The notes under the pieces are model-generated. The model had not been told where the DNA came from and ran no database searches. It was given only the letters and a program-made list of their open reading frames with translations. A DNA stretch of 64,000 nt, taken from NCBI RefSeq assembly GCF_963678635.1, contig NC_087064.1, positions 66,581,548-66,645,547 of the forward strand. Reading direction: 5' to 3'. The first letter of the stretch is position 1. The number at the start of each line of letters is the position of its first letter. Source of the DNA: Symsagittifera roscoffensis. Its lineage: Eukaryota > Xenacoelomorpha > Acoela > Convolutidae. Made by a program: the position numbers and the translations under genes. This document shows positions 35,226-45,141 of the stretch, one piece after another.

Positions 35226-36087
35226 CTATTTCATAAAATTATCCCAAAACTTCTTCTTTTTTAAGATCATTGATGATGTATGTAGGAGGTGTTTTAGTGT
35301 ATATTGCCAAAATTTTGAAAAATTTCGTCTGTAAATTGTGATTTGTAAATGTTTCGGAACGGAATATTCTTCTTTGAAATTCTCACTCGGCCTCCAACTT
35401 TGAATTTTGTTTCTTATACCTTCAGTATCCTTGACATCTCTAGGTGACTTCCCAATAGATCTACTTACGCGACAAGTCATTGTAGACGCAAATTGCGGCA
35501 ACTTGTGAATGCATTTTTTACCACGTTTTTCTATGTAGCGGTAAATTATGTGTTTAAATGATTGAATGGCTCTCTCTGCAAATGCAGCTTTTGTTTCACT
35601 CCTTGTCGAGTAAACTTCAATGTTTTTTTTCTTTGCAAAAATTTTTGAAAATTCCACCATATTCGTTCCTTTATCAACCCGAAGCTTTACAGGAGTGTTT
35701 TTTCGAGAAGCTTGCAGAGTGTCTTTGGCATGTTTAGTTTTCATTGTTTGAACACTCAAAAAACATCAACAGCATCCAATAAACGTTTGACTCCATTGTT
35801 TTGAATCGATAGTTTGTCCACACAACATACATGCCAAATCCATACACCAAATTAAAATATTTTGAAAAAGCTTGAAGACTTCGGAAACGTCTGATTGGGG
35901 AACCAAACCTTGTAAACGATGTCTTGCTTTGTAGAAATTGTTCTACTTTCTTTTTTGACAATCCGCTTGCTTTAATCAAGTTTCCTACAGAACCGTACGC
36001 AGCTTTACCCCTAAAAAACAATCTGTTCAGACTTACCTTTTCAGATTTTGAAAGAGATCCAAACTCCTCTGTCTTTCGCTTTGGCAT
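35226..36087 (-). pseudogene. F54H12.3-type integrase, copy B (catalytic residues kept, frameshifted)
   Basis: The start at 36087 reads MPKRKTEEFGSLSKSEKVSL, then FRGKAAYGSVGNLIKASGLS and KKKVEQFLQSKTSFTRF, a typical N-terminus of the F54H12.3/Polinton-like integrase family. The frame shifts around 35880-35750, where the first catalytic Asp region lies. The second frame (35226-35759) holds KLRVDKGTNMVEF with the second Asp and YSTRSETKAAFAERAIQSFK with the Glu, 32 residues between them, then YIEKRGKKCIHKLPQFASTM and IGKSPRDVKDTEG. The C-terminal DNA-binding part is out of frame. In life the enzyme would join element ends to host DNA. Confidence 0.75.
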
Positions 36088-36454
36088 TCATGTTGAAAAC
36101 AGGTTTAGGTGGAATTTGAGTTGCTTCCAAAATGGTTAAGTAAATGATAGGAAAATTGGAACTTTTTCGCTTTAAAGAATACACAAAGCTTACATTTGAT
36201 TCGTTTGTGTCTCGATTATCTAATATGATTTTTTCTGACCGATTTAGTCTATTTCTTGGAGAATTCAAAATTGAATCATTAAGGAGCTTATTGTTACTCG
36301 TTTTCAACTTTGTATTCACAGCACTGTGAAAAGAATCAAAATCTTTTGGTACAATCTCCTCTTTTTCCTGCTTTTGTTCCATTTTTTTGGAAGTGTACTT
36401 TGTGATTGATAAATTGAGTAAGGAAAAAGAACAAACTGATTCATACTCGGTCAA
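36041..36454 (-). CDS. Integrase-adjacent protein, copy B (137 codons open)
   Basis: An open frame from MTEYESVCSFSLLNLSITKY with the shared motif KLKTSNNKLLNDSILNSPRN. It includes a Ser/Lys/Glu-rich hydrophilic stretch and ends 46 bases inside the integrase start region in another frame. Compared with copy A it is longer, and the SFVYSLKRKSSNFPIIYLTI part is preserved. No enzyme motif is visible. Position next to integrase and conservation between copies support a real element protein; function unknown. Confidence 0.45.
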   Translation of the reverse strand: MTEYESVCSFSLLNLSITKYTSKKMEQKQEKEEIVPKDFDSFHSAVNTKLKTSNNKLLNDSILNSPRNRLNRSEKIILDNRDTNESNVSFVYSLKRKSSNFPIIYLTILEATQIPPKPVFNMNAKAKDRGVWISFKI

Positions 36455-36529
36455 TCGTTCAATGACAAAGAGAGTGGTAACAGATATTAATTGTAAGCCT
36501 TTTAGCTAGCTTAAGCCAGTTCTCTTTTT

Positions 36530-37368
36530 ATGCAGCGAAATTCTCCCTCGTGTGAGTTCAGATTTTTCTCTTCGATATTTTACTACTTCTACTTTTTGGA
36601 GATTCTTTAGCTCGCCCCGTAGCAAGTGTACTAAACATGCGCTGAGGAATTGAATGAAAGTTTTTGGACAATGGACAATGGAGGATGAATTGTTTTTGAA
36701 GTTTCTGGGACAATGTTTGAAACATTGGGAGTATACAGAGGTATTGTATGCTCATCGCCCGAAAATTTTGATAGAATTGAACCGCTGTTTGTGCAATATC
36801 TTAACGAATCAACAGTTTATGGAGTTAAATCAATGAGTAAATGACCATAACGAGTAGATGTTGCATCTTAATGCCACTCTTTCAATTGTCATGCTAGACC
36901 TAATTGTTGAAATGATGTAATGATTGGTAAAACAACTCTCGGTGACTTGAACAAAACTATTGTATATTTTGTAACTCAACATTTCTTCCCATTTTGCCTT
37001 GATGAAACAAGTTATGCTTAATATATATTGTATTCAGTTCCCTGTGTCTTGCAGCAGTAGCAACATTTACAAATTGCTTAGAAACTGAAATTTCTTCACA
37101 AGAGTCGTCAAATGTTAGCAGGTATTTTTTTTTCCATTCTTGGAAAGGTTTTCAATCAGTTCAAAGTCATCTCCTTGATTAAATATGAGGTTTTTTCTAT
37201 GCATTTGTCCACAAAGATGTTGAAAAAGTTGATAAAAAAGTTTTTGTCAACTTGTGGTTGAAATGTAACAATTTTTAATCAAATAACAAAAAGATGCGAT
37301 TTTCCAGATCCATTCGGTCCAACTAGTAAAATAAAATCTCGTCCTTTCGTAGAAATGTTTTTATTCAT
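36530..37368 (-). pseudogene. P-loop ATPase, copy B (Walker A kept, rest broken)
   Basis: Near 37368 the frame reads MNKNISTKGRDFILLVGPNG and then SGKSHLF, a clear Walker A P-loop (GPNGSGKS, about 37295-37322), before a stop. The Walker B region (about 37110-37080) is frameshifted. The later YGHLI and SLRYC-type region (about 36850-36700) is present with changes, and the basic tail occurs at 36558-36755. It complements copy A, which lost Walker A but kept Walker B. Confidence 0.65.
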
Positions 37369-37394
37369 AGCTTTGAAGAAGGTAAAATATAACC

Positions 37395-38090
37395 GGCTGT
37401 ACCTGATAAAATGGCTACCCAAACTGCTGTTTTTTCACATGTAGTTATTCGAACGATTGCACATGCTATTATTAAAACTATGTCAAAAAATTGGCACTAA
37501 GAAAAAAAGAGATCTATTACACGTACGTCCAGAAAACTTCCATGATTTTCGTTCATGATTCTCCTCATCAAAAACAAAAGTTTAGTGATTGTCACATTCA
37601 TCACCCACCTCATTTTTGGAATGAAAAATTGACAATGGTTAACATTTAAATTTCAGAAACACCATAACACAAATTTGTTTAGATTACTTACAATTTATTT
37701 AAAAAAATATCGAGTCTTTGTTCTTTATGCAAATGCTTTTCTTTCTGCACAGTGAAGAGTTTTGCCTGACAAAATGGGTAGTTGCTACACCTCCAATCCT
37801 ATTCTTTATCTTTAAAATCAAGTTCTGATTTTTTGGACATGCGTAGTCATCCATGTTTGTAAACTTTGTTCTAAAAATTCCGACAGAATTTTACATTTTT
37901 CATAACCTTCTGCAAAAAACTCCGTTTCCGGAGCTTTCAATTTTTTCAATATTTTTTAAGCGCATTATACTTTTCATGTCCACTGCTCAAATTGAATCCA
38001 TGCAGATGCTTCCTAGACCAAGCAGACTGAGATGTAGCTTTGAATTTTTTGGGAGGAAGGATTATCCCACAGTTTGTCAATTTTTATAAA
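37395..38090 (-). pseudogene. Decayed membrane protein and small helical protein, copy B
   Basis: Co-linear with 31324-32043 of copy A by DNA similarity (for example ctttctgcacagtgaa(g/a)agttttgc and gattatcccacagtttgtcaa). No continuous product remains. Confidence 0.4.
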
Positions 38091-38236
38091 TTCCTAACTC
38101 TTTCACTATTTTCAATACACTCAATATCCAAAACAACTGGACTCATGATGTTAACTACTTTCGCCGAAGTTTTTGGTTAAAATGATTAACAATAAAACAA
38201 TGCATATACTGATGAAGCAAAAATTTTGACATATAA

Positions 38237-38464
38237 TTAGAAGAACAATCCAGTCAGGTGACTAAGAAAACAAGAGCTTGGAAATCTAGGTAAAACATAA
38301 CAATAACCCCGTCCCCTATAAATAGAAGACTTCCCAGATCCAGCTGCATCGTGTAAGTTTGCATGAAGTCTGAAAACTTTTGATTTTGCAAAAAAGTAAT
38401 CCAAACAGGAATTTCCGTATTCAATTAGAACCCCAAAAGAAAATTTTTGATCCATTCCTTTCAA
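38237..38464 (-). pseudogene. Cys/Phe-rich part of small conserved protein, copy B
   Basis: Open for 75 codons with DYFFAKSKVFRLHANLHDAA and GRGYCYVLPRFPSSC, matching 32141-32450 of copy A. Conservation of this stretch in both copies suggests a folded element protein. Its start is displaced relative to the upstream helical part. Confidence 0.4.
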
Positions 38465-38466
38465 TT

Positions 38467-38679
38467 TTATTTTTTTCTTTCAAAATAATTTTTTCTTTTT
38501 GTGTTTGAAGAAAAGTCATTCTTAAACAAATCAAGTTTTCTGAGAATTTCATTCAATTTCTGAACGTTCATTTTCTGCAGTGCATTCGTCAATAATGATA
38601 CAAGTTTTTTTACTGTTTGCACATAAGACAAAACCGAGCGGATAAAATCAACCAATTTGTCAAACTCTTCTTTTTCCAA
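38467..38679 (-). CDS. Small helical protein, intact in copy B (70 codons)
   Basis: The frame runs from MEKEEFDKLVDFIRSVLSYV through QKMNVQKLNEILRKLDLFKN to a Lys/Arg-rich end. Heptad-like hydrophobic spacing suggests a helical bundle or coiled coil. Copy A has the same protein split by a shift. Because the homolog is legible in both copies, it is likely to have been a genuine element gene. Function not recognised. Confidence 0.45.
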   Translation of the reverse strand: MEKEEFDKLVDFIRSVLSYVQTVKKLVSLLTNALQKMNVQKLNEILRKLDLFKNDFSSNTKRKNYFERKK

Positions 38680-38689
38680 CTGAGTTTTC

Positions 38690-38934
38690 TGATTGTTTTT
38701 CCAAATGATTCTTTTTCCACGATACGCTATAGGATCTTTTTTTCAAATATCTGAACAATAAACTAGAAAACTTTTTCGTCTTCCATTATGCAAAGTCCAC
38801 TCACTTTGAGAAAATTATGATTCTGTATCAAAATCTTGCATTTTTGGTAATTTTTGAGATTCCAGAACTGTGAAAGATTTTGGAACTTTTCCCATAAAAC
38901 AATATCAAAAAGTCACAATTTAATTTGAAGCTTT
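38690..38934. other. Copy B promoter-proximal end
   Basis: It is homologous to 32690-32900 of copy A, including the traces of an N-terminus near 38840. No intact gene. Confidence 0.45.
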
Positions 38935-38937
38935 AAA

Positions 38938-39079
38938 ACAATGAAGAAACTACTATATAAGCAATTCAATGTAGATGAAAATCATTTTCAACAATTAATC
39001 GGTGATGGCATCTGCTATGTGTCTAGCATATTCCATTTTTTGTATTCGGACCACAATGCAAAATCTCTCTTTATCTCTG
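38938..39079 (+). repeat. Segment X, copy 2, left part outside the tandem array
   Basis: It matches 33650-33790. The plus-strand frame 38941-39285 (MKKLLYKQFNVDENHFQQLI) begins here and crosses the start of the first tandem unit. Its protein has no recognisable domain. Confidence 0.55.
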
Positions 39080-39279
39080 TCTCAGAAAACTTTTTTGAAA
39101 AATTCATTGTCTTCCAAGGCTTCTTTGTATCCAACTATTCATCATTCTGTCCAGTGGAAAGTTGCAAACTTCACTCAGTATTAATCAGATCATCGCTCGA
39201 TCAAACTTTGCAAAGAAGAGAAAAAAATCATTTCATTTACCAAATTGTTGACTGTGTATATAATTTGTACAAAAACAGA

Positions 39280-40380
39280 TTTTAATGGAATATTATTTCA
39301 TCAAGAGGTGAAGTTTTCAATCAATTGAGTTTTGCAGTCGAACAAAACTTGAAATGTAGAATACCGGACAAACTACCCAATGTTGCAAAGAAACGCCTGC
39401 TGTGAACAAAAGTCAAAAGACATTGTCTCAGTTCTGCTCAGAAGCTCGCGTCCACTCAGATTCTTGGATCAGCTTTTTTGGAAACGATTCAAAAAGTTCA
39501 AAACTCAAAGTATGAGACTGATTTGTTGAAAACTGTAAAACTGAAAAAAGTAAAAATTTTGTTGGTTTTTTAAAAAGTGTGCAAAAAATTTTATACAATT
39601 TTTGTGTTAGATGCAAGTTTTTTGTGGTTTTTAGAAAACATATGCAAAAATCAAACTTCTTTTTCTCTTATGCATATGTGAAAAACGCAAAGATTTATTG
39701 TAAAAAACTTGTTAAAAACTCGCTGAAAATTTTTCATTATTGATGACTTTGAGTACTCTTGCCCATCTTAATACATTAATTTTCTGATGTTTTTAATCAA
39801 AATACATGCAAAAATTGAGTTTTTCATTGATCAAAATCAGAACAAAAAAATTCATAAATTTTGTTTTTTTAACAGTGCAAGAAAATGTTGCTGCAATTTT
39901 TGTAAATGCGAAAATGTTTAGTGAAACTTTTCTTAATTTGTGGGATTTTCTTTGATTTTTTAAACATCATGAAGTCAGAACTATCATAACAAGTCGTGCA
40001 TGGTGCGAACCTTAGTGTAAAATTTTTAACATGTTGGCAAAAATTGTGATAATTTTTTTATCATGTGTGGAAAAAACTTTGTGACTTTTTTACAAGATGT
40101 TAAAATAGGTTTTAGTTTTCTTGCCATCTTTACAACAAAACTTGGTAAAAATATTTACTAATTGCATAATTAGTTTGATTTCACAAAGTTTTCCAACCAA
40201 TTTTTTAAACAAAACTTTACATTTGCAACTTAAAAAATTTTTTTTTAAAGTACTTATCTCTTTGTTTCTATCTCTTTAAAATAAAACCACTAGATGCAAA
40301 GAAACTAAATTAAAAAACACAAGACAACAACCAAATTATGTACAAATCAAAGAACTGTCGAGTAGCTGAGTTCTCAAAAA
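39280..40380. other. AT-rich stretch of tandem unit 1 with broken plus-strand frame
   Basis: From 39305 a plus-strand frame reads EVFNQLSFAVEQNLKCRIPD and KLPNVAKKRLL, then a stop, then KVKRHCLSSAQKLASTQILG (to about 39535), which looks like remnant coding. From 39540 to 40380 the sequence is very AT-rich with no supported gene. The equivalent stretches in units 2 and 3 are about 43468-44596 and 47684-48812. Confidence 0.45.
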
Positions 40381-40391
40381 TTTGCGAGTTC

Positions 40392-40925
40392 TCAATGGAA
40401 CGCAAAGCTGATCTTGCCTCCATCACTGGTGGTTGTCTGGTGGATCGCTGACTGGAGTTCTTGGCTCAGAGAAGCCTCATCCTCATCGATGGTAATTGGG
40501 TTGTCCACAGATCCCTCTTCCAAAGGAAAGAGGAAATCGTCGAATGGTTTAGCCACGTATCTAGAGTCAGGATTTTCGGGGTAGTTCTTTCCTATATGCT
40601 CAGCCACTTCCTCTATCATTCGCATTTCTCCAAGTTGGTTCTCTGTCATGGGTACTTGCTTTATATGACGTTCGTTGAAATCCCTGCGCATCACCTCTCC
40701 CATTTGCAAGATTTGAATTGGTCCATTCGTGCCAGAAAAATTCCACAAACTGTTTCTCGCCTTTGGATTTGTACTAAAAGAGCCGAAAAGTCTACCGAGA
40801 TCATAAGGTTGTTGTTTTGCACTGAGAAAATCATTTTGAGCATTAAGTTGCGAGGGAAGTTGAATAAGTACAAGATTCAGAGTAAAAACAAGATTTACAT
40901 TTGCGAGAGAAATACTTGACGGTGG
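40392..40925 (-). CDS. Unrecognised protein of the tandem unit, copy 1
   Basis: The minus-strand frame is open for 177 codons from just after a TAA at 40926-40928 to the TGA at 40392. The first in-frame ATG is at 40703 (MGEVMRRDFNERHIKQVPMT), giving 103 residues. The codons upstream also look protein-like (QQPYDLGRLFGSFSTNPKAR), so the real N-terminus may come from a spliced exon; gattttctcag at about 40831-40822 is a good splice-acceptor match. The C-terminal half is acidic (EEGSVDNPITIDEDEASLSQ) and ends in SDGGKISFAFH. GC content is clearly higher than the flanks. No domain is recognised. It lies divergent to the plus-strand virus-like genes. It could be an element accessory gene or a captured host exon. 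Confidence 0.55.
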   Translation of the reverse strand, partial: PPSSISLANVNLVFTLNLVLIQLPSQLNAQNDFLSAKQQPYDLGRLFGSFSTNPKARNSLWNFSGTNGPIQILQMGEVMRRDFNERHIKQVPMTENQLGEMRMIEEVAEHIGKNYPENPDSRYVAKPFDDFLFPLEEGSVDNPITIDEDEASLSQELQSAIHQTTTSDGGKISFAFH

Positions 40926-41129
40926 TTAGGTTGAATTGAAATTTTTAGAGCTGAGAGAAAAGGTAGTTGAAGGTAGTTAAGTTGAAAACTAAATGGCTTT
41001 TAGTTAGGAGAGAGGGGTACTTTCAGTTCGAATGTGTGGGTTTAAGAAATCAGACTGGATTTTCTATTACTTGGATTGTAGTCGTGTCCTATCAGATTTC
41101 AGTTCCCTTTTATGGAGTTCCTATAGAAA

Positions 41130-41240
41130 ATTCAAGTCCAATCGGAAACAAAACTCCATTTTGGGTACTTTTATACATTGTCGTTTCCAATCACAAAAAG
41201 TTCATTTTTTACTAGTTGTCAGATCCAATCAGGCAAAAGT
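41130..41240 (-). promoter_or_regulatory. Promoter-like TATA and CCAAT boxes before the unknown minus-strand frame
   Basis: On the minus strand atgtataaaag (TATA-like, about 41168-41178) is preceded by two ATTGG motifs (reverse CCAAT, about 41187-41191 and 41223-41228); a third ATTGG lies downstream near 41134. The open frame starts about 240 bases further on. The same arrangement is present in units 2 and 3 (offset +4216 and +8432). This is motif recognition only. Confidence 0.35.
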
Positions 41241-41662
41241 TTACGTTTTAAGGACTTGAATAATCTAAATAAGTAAGAAAAAACACAAAAGCAATCGCAA
41301 AAATAAATGACCAAACGTTGTTTGCTGTAAGAATAAGAAATATTGCTGACATGAGAAATAAAAGAAAGAAAAATTAAAAAATTAGCATCTCCGCACGTCT
41401 TCTCATTAAGTTATTCAATTTTCTGTACATAATCGTTGAGAAATTGTAGATTTTTAGATAGATAGTCAAGATCCTTTATTTTGATGTAGATTTAAGAAGA
41501 TGATTCAAAATTGATGAGTTTTTCTGAGCAAATCTCTGAAAATTTCATTCCAAACCTGATCATGCAGAAGAAATTGTAGGAAAGTTCAATGAAAAAGCGC
41601 TGAAAAATGTTCAGATTAAAGGTAAAACATTTTTTAAACTAATTTTCTATCGATCAGTTGTC

Positions 41663-42420
41663 ATGGATTCTTTTACTATTGAGTTAGTTTCCAACGCTTC
41701 TTTTAATTGTTATGCGATTCATAGTCTTAGTTCTTTTACAGTTTTCTACCCAAAGAAATACATTTGAAAGGAGAATGGGAGGTCAGAAATATCATACCTT
41801 ACTTAGTACTAAAATGTTACAGAGGGAAAGTTTTGCATTCGTAGATGGTAGAGAAAGTTCCTGGGGAGAAAAGAGAGATTGTACCGATGCACATTGAACT
41901 AGGATTGTATCCAAGTTTTGTTGATGTAGTTGTAGCCAAGTAAAACAAAATTTGAGAACGTCTAGGTGCTCAAATATTTGAATAAAGTGGAATCTTAGTA
42001 TCAGTTGATAAAATTACTCAAAAAAATGCCGTTCATTTACCTGAGAACCAATCAGTGTTTGTTATTCAAAGTTCTGACTTGAGTCACTTTTTTGGTTGTG
42101 ATTTAGAGTAAAAACAAACAGGGGTTGTAATGAAAAGAAAAAGACCACATTATCTTCAGTATTCTTACGACATTATAAGAATACATTCTTTGATTATATA
42201 GTGATATTATAGAATATAACATAGTCGGTGATACAAAAACTCCCTCATTGCGTTGTGTTCCCTTAATCTCCGAATTAAAAAGTGGAGATATAATTTCTAC
42301 AGGACAGTACATGAATTATCAGTCTTTTTTGCAAAAATCCAGTTTAAAAAACTATTCAAAAATTCCATCCATAGTATCAAGATTTTTTGGGAGATAGTAC
42401 CGGCAAAAAAAAATCCTTTT
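41663..42420 (+). pseudogene. Conserved element protein of unknown function, unit 1
   Basis: It starts at 41663 with MDSFTIELVSNASFNCYAIH, the best-preserved N-terminus of this protein in the window. Later pieces are NVTEGK, VPMHIELGLYPSFVDVVVA, ILVSVDKITQKNAV and LPENQSVFVIQSSDLS, separated by stops. It is homologous to 28300-29137 and 34320-35155 on the other strand. The minus-strand frame opposite (42297-42668) is a shadow. Confidence 0.5.
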
Positions 42421-42727
42421 GTGTCCGTAGGAATTACTCGATTTGGGAGACCTGCAATTCCCTTCAAGAAAAAAAACTTTAGTCCCAGCTGCGTAAAGAA
42501 TTGGGCCAGATTTGTTTGAAATCGCTGCTCCAGAGTTTGGGAAAGTGTTGTTAGTGGACGTAGAAAACTCGAAATATTTGCAAAAAATGTGGGAACAAAA
42601 ACAGTTCGGAAACAATTGGGAGATAGAAAAATTAAATTTAAGCGTAGAACTGGTAGAACCAGATCCATTTCTGGAAAAACTAGATCAAAAACAGTCGCTC
42701 TTGCAAAAACAAAATTGGCAGTATAAA
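42421..42727 (+). pseudogene. Small basic/hydrophobic protein, unit 1
   Basis: It reads RFGRPAIPFKKK, then after a shift DLFEIAAPEFGKVLLVD and KMWEQKQFGNNWEIEK, equivalent to 27930-28292. A frameshift fuses its open frame (42512-42844) to the start of the following F54H12.2-like gene. Confidence 0.45.
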
Positions 42728-43273
42728 ATGAATGTAAGCCAAAGTCATTTTCGGTACGAGGCTTTTACAAATTCTTCATTGGAGATTTTTGATAAATTCT
42801 CAGTTTTAGAAACAATAATGTCATCTTCTACACATGAAGTATGAAGTTTGAATTTGAAACGGATCGTAAGCTCTACTTGGAAATGCGTGATAACCATCTC
42901 ATTATATAGCTTCAATTACTCAAAGGAAGATTGTTTGATGCTTTCAAAAAAAAAAGCTGAACATGAAGCAAAATCGGAGGAAGATTCAGATGAGGACCCA
43001 CAACTTTACTCAACTTATGTAAACAAGCATCTACATTTTCTATTCTCCAACTGTGAGGTTTCATTTAACAGTACAAATGGTTTACAACGCCAATGGATTA
43101 TATCTTCATGAGGCACAATTATCGAAAGAATTCAACTCGTCAGCAGTGAGTAAAAAAAGGAATACTTGCTTGTCCTGGATATTGTTTTAAAGAACTTCCT
43201 GATGCAACCGATATGCATCCGTTCACTGATAGAGCAAATTCTTCGGAAATAGGGATAACTTTTTCGCTCTATG
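42728..43273 (+). pseudogene. F54H12.2-like protein, 5' fragment, unit 1
   Basis: It starts at 42728 (MNVSQSHFRYEAFTNSSLEI), includes the acidic AEHEAKSEEDSDEDPQLYST stretch (about 42955-43015) and is cut at the unit border after the IGITFSL stretch. A TGA after MSSSTHEV and later shifts break it. Confidence 0.6.
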
Positions 43274-44607
43274 TCTCAGAAAACTTTTTTGAAAAATTCA
43301 TTGTCTTCCAAGGCTTCTTTGTATCCAACTATTCATCATTCTGTCCAGTGGAAAGTTGCAAACTTCACTCAGTATTAATCAGATCATCGCTCGATCAAAC
43401 TTTGCAAAGAAGAGAAAAAAATCATTTCATTTACCAAATTGTTGACTGTGTATATAATTTGTACAAAAACAGATTTTAATGGAATATTATTTCATCAAGA
43501 GGTGAAGTTTTCAATCAATTGAGTTTTGCAGTCGAACAAAACTTGAAATGTAGAATACCGGACAAACTACCCAATGTTGCAAAGAAACGCCTGCTGTGAA
43601 CAAAAGTCAAAAGACATTGTCTCAGTTCTGCTCAGAAGCTCGCGTCCACTCAGATTCTTGGATCAGCTTTTTTGGAAACGATTCAAAAAGTTCAAAACTC
43701 AAAGTATGAGACTGATTTGTTGAAAACTGTTCATTGTTTCATTTAATTGAACTTTTTTATAAGAAGTAAAAATTTTGTTGGTTTTTTAACAAGTGTGCAA
43801 AAAATTTTATACAATTTTTGTGTTAGATGCAATTTTTTTGTGGTTTTTAGAAAACATATGCAAAAATCAAACTTCTTTTTCTCTTATGCATATGTGAAAA
43901 ACGCAAAGATTTATTGTAAAAAACTTGTTAAAAACTCGCTGAAAATTTTTCATTATTGATGACTTTGAGTACTCTTGCCCATCTTAATACATTGATTTTC
44001 TGATGTTTTTAATCAAAATACATGCAAAAATTGAGTTTTTCATTGATCAAAATCAGAACAAAAAAATTCATAAATTTTGTTTTTTTAACAGTGCAAGAAA
44101 ATGTTGCTGCAATTTTTGTAAATGCGAAAATGTTTAGTGAAACTTTTCTTAATTTGTGGGATTTTCTTTGATTTTTTAAACATCATGAAGTCAGAACTAT
44201 CATAACAAGTCGTGCATGGTGCGAACCTTAGTGTAAAATTTTTAACATGTTGGCAAAAATTGTGATAATTTTTTTATCATGTGTGGAAAAAACTTTGTGA
44301 CTTTTTTACAAGATGTTAAAATAGGTTTTAGTTTTCTTGCCATCTTTACAACAAAACTTGGTAAAAATATTTACTAATTGCATAATTAGTTTGGTTTCAC
44401 AAAGTTTTCCAACCAATTTTTTAAACAAAACTTTACATTTGCAACTTAAAAAATTTTTTTTTAAAGTACTTATCTCTTTGTTTCTATCTCTTTAAAATAA
44501 AACCACTAGATGCAAAGAAACTAAATTAAAAAACACAAGACAACAACCAAATTATGTACAAATCAAAGAACTGTCGAGTAGCTGAGTTCTCAAAAATTTG
44601 CGAGTTC

Positions 44608-45141
44608 TCAATGGAACGCAAAGCTGATCTTGCCTCCATCACTGGTGGTTGTCTGGTGGATCGCTGACTGGAGTTCTTGGCTCAGAGAAGCCTCATCCTC
44701 ATCGATGGTAATTGGGTTGTCCACAGATCCCTCTTCCAAAGGAAAGAGGAAATCGTCGAATGGTTTAGCCACGTATCTAGAGTCAGGATTTTCGGGGTAG
44801 TTCTTTCCTATATGCTCAGCCACTTCCTCTATCATTCGCATTTCTCCAAGTTGGTTCTCTGTCATGGGTACTTGCTTTATATGACGTTCGTTGAAATCCC
44901 TGCGCATCACCTCTCCCATTTGCAAGATTTGAATTGGTCCATTCGTGCCAGAAAAATTCCACAAACTGTTTCTCGCCTTTGGATTTGTACTAAAAGAGCC
45001 GAAAAGTCTACCGAGATCATAAGGTTGTTGTTTTGCACTGAGAAAATCATTTTGAGCATTAAGTTGCGAGGGAAGTTGAATAAGTACAAGATTCAGAGTA
45101 AAAACAAGATTTACATTTGCGAGAGAAATACTTGACGGTGG
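44608..45141 (-). CDS. Unrecognised protein of the tandem unit, copy 2
   Basis: This is identical in translation to copy 1 over the open 118 codons visible from the TTG at 44964, and has the same open extension upstream. The first ATG is at 44919. The neighbours are the same as in unit 1. Confidence 0.55.
   Translation of the reverse strand, partial: PPSSISLANVNLVFTLNLVLIQLPSQLNAQNDFLSAKQQPYDLGRLFGSFSTNPKARNSLWNFSGTNGPIQILQMGEVMRRDFNERHIKQVPMTENQLGEMRMIEEVAEHIGKNYPENPDSRYVAKPFDDFLFPLEEGSVDNPITIDEDEASLSQELQSAIHQTTTSDGGKISFAFH

Larger units (their letters stand above)
39080..43273 (+). repeat. 4.2-kb tandem unit 1
   Basis: The unit starts at tctcagaaaac and ends at ttcgctctatg, where the next unit starts with tctcagaaaac again. 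Unit 1 is 4194 bp, slightly shorter than the 4216-bp units 2 and 3 because of a difference around 39535. It contains the end of segment X, an AT-rich stretch, the unknown minus-strand frame, and the plus-strand series of three element genes up to the middle of the F54H12.2-like gene. Confidence 0.95.

Noticed and set aside
40430-40490. SUMO-interaction-like motif (PITIDEDE) in the unknown protein
   Set aside because: Only two of the hydrophobic positions fit; too weak to call.
40461-40919. 152-codon plus-strand frame (also at 44677 and 48893)
   Set aside because: It lies opposite the unknown minus-strand frame. The minus frame has more protein-like composition and an acidic C-terminus with balanced codons, while the plus frame looks like its shadow. 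I cannot fully exclude it.
42297-42668. 123-codon minus-strand frame in each tandem unit
   Set aside because: It is antisense to the small basic protein whose homologs in A and B run in the other direction.
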